Source: Sparassis latifolia (Eukaryota > Basidiomycota > Agaricomycetes > Polyporales > Sparassidaceae). From it: 64,000 bases of DNA. Below the pieces are notes generated by a model. That model worked only from the letters and a program-made list of their open reading frames with translations, made no database searches and was not told the DNA's origin. The translations under genes and the position numbers were made by a program. Location: assembly GCA_018466975.1 (NCBI GenBank), contig CM031558.1, positions 930,001 through 994,000 of the forward strand, written 5' to 3'. Below are positions 58,380-64,000 of this stretch, piece after piece. The stretch's first letter is position 1; every line of letters begins with the position of its first letter.

Positions 58380-60943
58380 CTAATAGCCCAACTGCAAGCT
58401 CAGCTGCGTAAGGGCGTTCCGCCCCGCCTTGGTCAGTAGCGCCGCCGCGACGCCCGCGAACAGGAGAGCGAGCCAGAGACCCCACCTCTTTGGCGAGGCA
58501 CCCCCGCGCGGGAGTGCGGGTAGCCGGGGGGTCGTGAGCGCCGCCAGCGGCGAGTTGCGGCTCTGTGTCGCGTAGAGTGCACAAAAGCATCGAGGTTCAC
58601 GGAGGAGAGGATGAAGTGCAGTGCATGGTCAGTCCCAGACACATGAGAGTGGTTAAGGAGCGTACCTTGTAGGGCGGGTACCGTAGGCCCGTGATGACGT
58701 CGACCCTGGTGGAACGCGTCAGTTCTTTGCCATACGGCACCTCGCAGGGGAGTGGGGTGGAAGACGTACCAGCTAGGGTTGTCCATCGTAGACCGCAGGT
58801 GCGTAAACATATCGAAGGAGAATTTCCCCGTGTAATGGCCCGCTGCATGGCTGGTCAGCACTGAGCCTCTAGGATAATCGAGATGGAAGAGCGGCTTACA
58901 CCCCGACGCGCCGGTGCCTCCGAAGGGCAGGCCGTCCACTGCGGGAACCACAAACTCTGAATCAGCGCCGACCCGTGACGCATCAAGAGGCGGGAGGCAC
59001 GTACCAACCACATGCAAGTTGCACTCGTTCGCGATAGCAGAGCCGCTCTGGGTGTTGTCGAACACTGCGAACGGTGTCAGCGTCGCGCACGCCGGCGTGA
59101 AGGAGGGGCGCACCCTTGGCCTTAAATGCCGGGCATGGCGAGAAGACGTACAGCGCGAGCGGGTGCTCTCTGCCGCGCCAGGAAGGACGGAGATCAGCCG
59201 GGAAGATGACCAGCGCGAAACTCGACTGACCGGCTATTGATGAACGCGATTGCCTCTTCGACCGTCTCCGTGGGTACGATGGGCAAGATGGGGCCAAAGA
59301 TCTCACTGCAGACATGCCAATCCCGTACGCATTAGCACACATCTAGACACATTCACTGGTCTAGACCACTCACGCCTCCATCAGCGCGTCGTCCGGCGGG
59401 ACATCCCGTATAATCGTCGGCGCGACGTACTTGCCCGCGACGTCCGTCTGCCCGCCGACGACGACGGTGCCTCGCGTCGCATCAATAAGACCCTTGAGGC
59501 GCTCTGCGTGCTGCTCCGTGATGATGCGCCCGAACGACGCGTCCTGCTGCGGGTCGCCGGGGTAGAACGTGTTCAGCCTATGTATGCGCATCAGATATCA
59601 CGTGTCGGATATGCAGATGATAGGCAACAGGGGGAACGCACACTTCTTTCGACGCCTCGATGAGCTTGTCTTGGAAGGCTTCTGGACACAGGACGTAATC
59701 GGGCGCGACGCAAGTCTATAGAGACACATTGAAAAGCAGCCGCCAAAGACGCGCGTGCAGTGGCATACCTGGCCAGCGTTCGAGAACTTGCCCCACATGA
59801 GCCTCTTCGCCATGGTCTTGAGGTCGCATTTCGGGTCGACCACCACCGGAGATTTGCCTGGCAGCGCGCGATGACGTCACTAGACAACATTAAACTTAAG
59901 ACGAGCTTACCACCAAGCTGGAGGGAAAGTCAGCGCCAGTCATGCGAAGGGCGAGATAACGACTGACCTCTAGAGAGACGGGGCACAGATGTTTAGCAGC
60001 CGCAGTGGCAACGATTCTTCCGACACGGTGACTGCCTGCGGATGGGAACACATCAGTCTTTCGGTCCAGAGTGAAAACATTGCTGTATGCACCTGTATAG
60101 AGGACTATGGAACGCAAAGACTCGCGATTAATAATAAGAATTAGCCGTGAATAAGAGACACTGACTATGGTCAAACGGAAGCTCGAGGATCTACAAGGAG
60201 GGATCAGCATGGCAGATACAACGACGGCGAGGATACACACTTTGGTAGTCTCATGGACACCGCCGTTAACGATGCGGTAGAGGTCCTGGTCAAGGTATTT
60301 TGGGAAGAGCTCAATGAGGAGGTTGCAGGTCTGGACGGGCAACTCGGAGGGTTTGACCATACAGGCGTTTCCTGCGGCGATAGCGCCAGCCTATGCAAAG
60401 GGTCAGTATTCCAACGGCACAAATACAATCAGACCGAATGGAGTGACCCACGAATGGAGCAAGGAGGTTGAGGATGGGGTAGTTGAACGGGCCAATGATG
60501 AGAACGAGACCCTTCGGCTCTTTCCTGATGGCTGGGGACATGGCGGCATAGTTGAACGAGAAAGCAGCGCGTTCGGTGGCAGCCCACTTCTTCACGCCAT
60601 GATAACAGACCATGGCCTCAGATATGGTGGGTGCGAGCTCGGCACTGACGCGAAGTTGTGACAGACGGCATGGAGGGGAAGGACGGGGGCTTACGACTCG
60701 CTCTCGCTGGGGTGGCGACCAAGGTCAGCTTGGAGAGCATCCTTGAAGCGGTCGATGTTGTCCTTGAGCAAGTGGGCGAGCTGGAGGAGCTGTTGCTTGC
60801 GGTACGCGATGGACCTTGCCTTGCCGGACCTGAATCCGGCGCGCAGGTCGGCGTGGATCTGCAAAGGGGTGAGCAATTGAGAGGGGCACAAGAGAGGGAG
60901 AGGGCACCTGCGGGATCTCGTCGATGGGTGTGTACTTGGACAT
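58380..60943 (-). CDS. HFD1: Class 3 (fatty) aldehyde dehydrogenase, tail-anchored
   Basis: Oxidises long-chain aldehydes with NAD. Eighteen exons in translation order: 60908-60943, 60695-60858, 60452-60644, 60241-60390, 60166-60190, 60093-60104, 59968-60035, 59911-59917, 59769-59857, 59642-59715, 59374-59577, 59231-59305, 59114-59169, 59005-59064, 58900-58938, 58770-58842, 58666-58705 and 58380-58562, giving 515 residues. Landmarks: IIGPFNYPILNLLAPF, VKPSELP, the glycine pair in YTGSHRVGRIV, the general base in LELGGKSP, nucleophile NAGQTCVAPDY, EIFGPILPI and GLPFGGTGASG. The end is a hydrophobic anchor (GLWLALLFAGVAAALL), as in FALDH/Hfd1. Exons 6 and 8 are 12 and 7 nt long. Confidence 0.93.
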
Positions 60944-61051
60944 GGCGGAGAGAAGGAGAGAGACGCGGACAGGGGCCCGGCGTGGGGTGCGCCGTTATGA
61001 ACCCCTCTAAGCGCCAGACGCGCAGTGGACTCACCTTGACCGCGTTCCAAC
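60944..61051. promoter_or_regulatory. Shared 108 bp ALDH/NPT1 promoter
   Basis: Start codons of the divergent genes are only 108 bp apart, the tightest pair in the window. Both genes concern NAD (use and salvage), so co-expression is plausible. Confidence 0.5.
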
Positions 61052-62767
61052 ATGTCCGGACAAGTTGTTCTCCCAGCGTCCATCCTGGACACAGACCTCT
61101 ACAAGGCCAGCGCGTCGCCGTGTCGTCTGCACACACTCGCTGACTTTCTTCCACAGCTCACGATGCAGCAGGCAGTGCTGCACCACTTTCCAGACGTGCA
61201 AGCCACATATCATTTCACTCACCGGGACAAGAACGTCTTTTTCACTCGAGAGTGTATCCAGCAATTCCAGCTATCCATCTCCAGTGCGTGTCATGCCAAA
61301 CCTTCTGAATGATCGTCATTAATTGATCTGCCTCGAACAGAGTTTGGCGATCTGCAACTCTCCGACTCCGAGCGTGTCTGGCTCAAAGCAACCTGTCCGT
61401 ACTTCACTGACAACTATCTGGACTTCCTGTCCGCCTATAGATTCAAGGTTGACCAAGTCCAGGTGCATTTCATTCCCCTCCCTGATGACGCTGCCTTCGG
61501 TCATTTGGAGATCGAAGCTTCCGGATCTTGGGTGGACACTATTATGTGGGAGGTGCCTTTGATGGCTTGTCTCAGCGAGATATATTTCCGAATGGTTGAC
61601 ACTGATTGGAGCTACGATGGTCAGGAGGGTAAGTATTTATAACGTTTCTTTTGAATCGCAGGTAATGACGAATGACCCCAGAGTCCGCGTATCGCAAAGG
61701 GCAGACTTTACTCGCAGCGGGATGCATATTCAGCGAATTTGGCACCCGACGACGACGTTCGTACCATACACAAGACATTGTCGTAGGCGGGCTACTTCGT
61801 GCTGCGAAATCCACCGACTCCGGAAAGTTGCTCGGCACGAGTAATGTGCGTACCACGGGTCGCGAAATCTTGCACAACTCATCTTCACTGCTATCAGGTT
61901 CACCTTGCTCACAAGTACAACCTCATGCCGGTGGGAACTATCGCACAGTATGTCACACAGCGTGTAGTCATCGTATATTCTTGATAGCATTTTTCAACAG
62001 TGAGTGGTTCATGGGTGTAAGTTGGTGACGTATTCGTGGTCTCATGGACTTATCTGCCTCACTTCAGATTGGTGCATTGAAGGGCTATGAACATGCCAAT
62101 TGGCTAGCGCTCAGTCTCTGGGAGCAGGTGTACCCTCACGATCTCCTATTGGCGTTGACAGACACCTTTTCAACCGAGGCTTTTTACAAGGTGGGTCATA
62201 CCTTATTGGGTATTCTGACTGATGTACATTGGGATCTCCACGGTAGGATTTTATACAACATCCGGAAGAAGCCCGAAGGTGGACTGGATTGCGCCAAGAT
62301 TCTGGTGATCCGTTTGTATTTGCGCCCCGCGCCCGGGAAGTCTATCAGCAGTTAGGAATAAATCTACATGACAAGACCATAATTTTTTCTGATGCCTTGA
62401 ATGTGGACAAAGCACTGAAATTGAAGAAACAGTGTGATGAATTGGGCATCAATGGTGTGTTCATGACTCTGAAGTTGTTAGCATTATTCATCTGAACTCT
62501 TATCAGCATCATTTGGCATTGGGACGTCGCTAACCAATGATTTCAAGAGCTTATCAAGTGGGGGTGCAGCCCAAAGCAGAGCTCTGAATATGGTTATCAA
62601 ACTTGCTGCAGTAAACAGTAGACCGTGTGTGAAAATCAGTGATGAATTGACCAAGGTATAGTATTCTGTGATTTGTGAGGTAATGTCAGCTTACATGGAT
62701 TTGTCAGAACACTGGTGATCCTAAAACAGTGCGCTTAGTGAAGAATATTTTTGGTATCAATGTTTAA
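61052..62767 (+). CDS. NPT1: Nicotinate phosphoribosyltransferase
   Basis: Preiss-Handler enzyme making nicotinate mononucleotide for NAD salvage. Ten exons: 61052-61105, 61157-61283, 61341-61628, 61682-61845, 61898-61947, 62001-62016, 62068-62190, 62247-62454, 62507-62655 and 62708-62767, giving 412 residues, near the usual 400-430. Landmarks: [83 protein letters not shown] and [11 protein letters not shown]. The first intron must start GCCAGC to keep DLYK-LTMQQ, an unusual weak GC donor. Exon 6 is 16 nt. Confidence 0.94.
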
Positions 62768-63363
62768 TAAATAGACCAGGATGAGAGGAAAGCAAGTCCA
62801 GCAGCATTGAGCATATATTGTAGAGTTAGACAAGCATTGTGCTTTAGAAAAACTAGAGATTCCAACAAAATCCCTCTGAGATCTTGAACAAAGTCAGGAA
62901 ATATTCTTCAATGCATTCAATGTAGATTTGACCTCATTACTGTGTAAAGCAAGCAATGAAAAATTGTGTATAAGAGCTAACCTTAATGATTAATTTATCC
63001 AGAAACATGGTTACATTGCCCTGAGACACCATCAAAGCCCAGCTGCTTGCCCTCACCATTCAGCAAGCGTGACATCACAGGGTTACAATTAGAATTACAC
63101 TAAAATGGAGAGCTGAAGTCCACATCATCCCAAGTTTATGTCTCTGGCGGCAGTAGACTCATCTTTCTGCTCTAGTTGAATCCTGAATCAGAAAATCAGT
63201 GAACTCTAAAGTTTCCTGATTTGTCCTCAATATCGGTGATCGAGGTTCAAGCACTTCTCGATCGTTCCCGCGAAGTTGGATAATAATTTCGCCACCACCG
63301 TAGTACATTCCCAAATTTGCACGACTTACATAGATCCATCACCGGGAAATCAACTCTCCACAC
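62768..63363. other. AT-richer intergenic gap
   Basis: 596 bp between convergent stops. It is visibly richer in A and T than the rest of the window (62750-63250). No gene, tRNA or repeat recognised. Confidence 0.45.
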
Positions 63364-64000
63364 TCAAAACCCTGCAACCCGCGCACTCCGCCTCGTCGCC
63401 CCCCTTGTCTTCCCCTTCTTCCCACCGCGCCCGGCACTGGGAGCTGCAGCCACACCACTGGCGCGCTCGCGCTCGTCCACCTCCCAGACTTCCTGCTTCT
63501 CGCTCGTCAGCAGCTGCAGCAAGCGGCTCCGCTCAGACCGCTGTCCCGCGTCCTCATACGTCACCTGCAGGCTCACCCCGGCCCCAGGCTCCCCGTCTAC
63601 GAACAGGCTCACGTCCTCCTCCCCCAACGCGTACGGCCCGAACGCTGCCCGCGCCTGCATTCCCCCAGGCGCCTGAGACACTTCGGGCTGCACTGGCACT
63701 GCGTCCGCGCGCGACGGGGGCTGTGAACTTCGTCAGCACGCCACGCGCACAACGCCCACGAGCGTGTCTCGTACCTTCGCGCGGGAGGGCGGCCGCGGAC
63801 GTTTTCCTGCCCGCTGCGGCTGCGCCTTCCCACTGCTCGCGTCCTCCTCTGACGATCGTTTGCCGAGCAGCGACGAGATGCTGTCCTGCAGCCCCTTCGA
63901 CGACGTCCGTGAGAGCTTCCGCGGCGACGTCGGCGCACTCTCCGTGAGCTCGTGGTCAGGCCTCTTTAATGGTGACGGCATCTTCAGCGGCGACGGCGAG
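63364..64000 (-). CDS. C-terminal part of an unidentified nuclear-type protein
   Basis: The gene enters from the right edge. Exons in translation order: 63775-64000 (open at the window edge) and 63364-63720. The first part has repeated SPSPLK/MPSPLK, SPRKLSR and other Ser-Pro sites that look like CDK targets, and basic clusters (GKRPRPPSRAK). The second has a more ordered stretch (AAFGPYALGEEDVSLFVDGEPGAGVSLQVTYEDAG) and ends GRGGKKGKTRGATRRSARVAGF, a basic tail. I do not recognise the family. A cell-cycle-regulated nuclear role is only suggested by the phosphosite pattern. Confidence 0.6.

Overview
The window is a gene-dense stretch of fungal nuclear DNA, almost certainly from a filamentous basidiomycete (Agaricomycetes-like). 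Nearly every gene is cut by several short introns of about 48-60 nt. Orthologues of universal eukaryotic genes can be read across exon joins. Several families have forms I associate with basidiomycetes: the RfeB-like homeobox protein, the IMD-domain protein and a fungal MED25-like protein. I inferred about 160 introns by eye. For almost every model the summed exon length is a multiple of three, which supports the joins.

Left part (1-20.6 kb): citrate synthase 3' end (+), ZNF830-type zinc finger (+), COX10 (-), U1-70K with an RGG tail (+), a 1.9 kb gap, a homeobox factor (+), ARPC2 (-), eIF4B (+), COX12 (-), PRP18 (+), the J-protein JJJ1/DNAJC21 (-), TIM13 (+), UBA4/MOCS3 (-) and APC10/DOC1 (+).

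Middle (20.6-45 kb): a repeat and a broken TRM8 relic beside the exosome gene SKI6/RRP41 (-), a large PHD-finger RSF1-like chromatin protein (-), an Alba/Rpp25-like protein (+), an alpha/beta hydrolase with an apparent frame break (-), DEAD-box helicase DBP2 with a long internal intron (-), a Ras-like GTPase (-), an RS-tailed cyclophilin with an apparent frame break (+), a UBX protein (-), a PITH protein (+), a MED25-like Mediator subunit (-), a small secreted/anchored protein (-) and the ATPase OLA1 (+). One OLA1 intron carries two related C/D-box snoRNA-like sequences.

Right part (45-64 kb): a PCL-type cyclin (+), an IMD/BAR-type protein (-), a 3.8 kb gene-poor stretch, a single-pass membrane protein with a PPxY motif (+), a tail-anchored class 3 aldehyde dehydrogenase with 18 exons (-), nicotinate phosphoribosyltransferase (+) and the end of an unidentified gene (-).

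Most genes are ordinary housekeeping genes (splicing, translation, mitochondria, RNA decay, transcription) arranged as divergent pairs on short shared promoters. No gene cluster, virus, CRISPR array or intact transposon was seen. The most interesting items are the paired intronic snoRNA candidates, the TRM8 relic with duplicated SKI6 upstream DNA, the conserved-position long DBP2 intron, recurrent GC-AG introns, ATG-only first exons, and 7-12 nt microexons.
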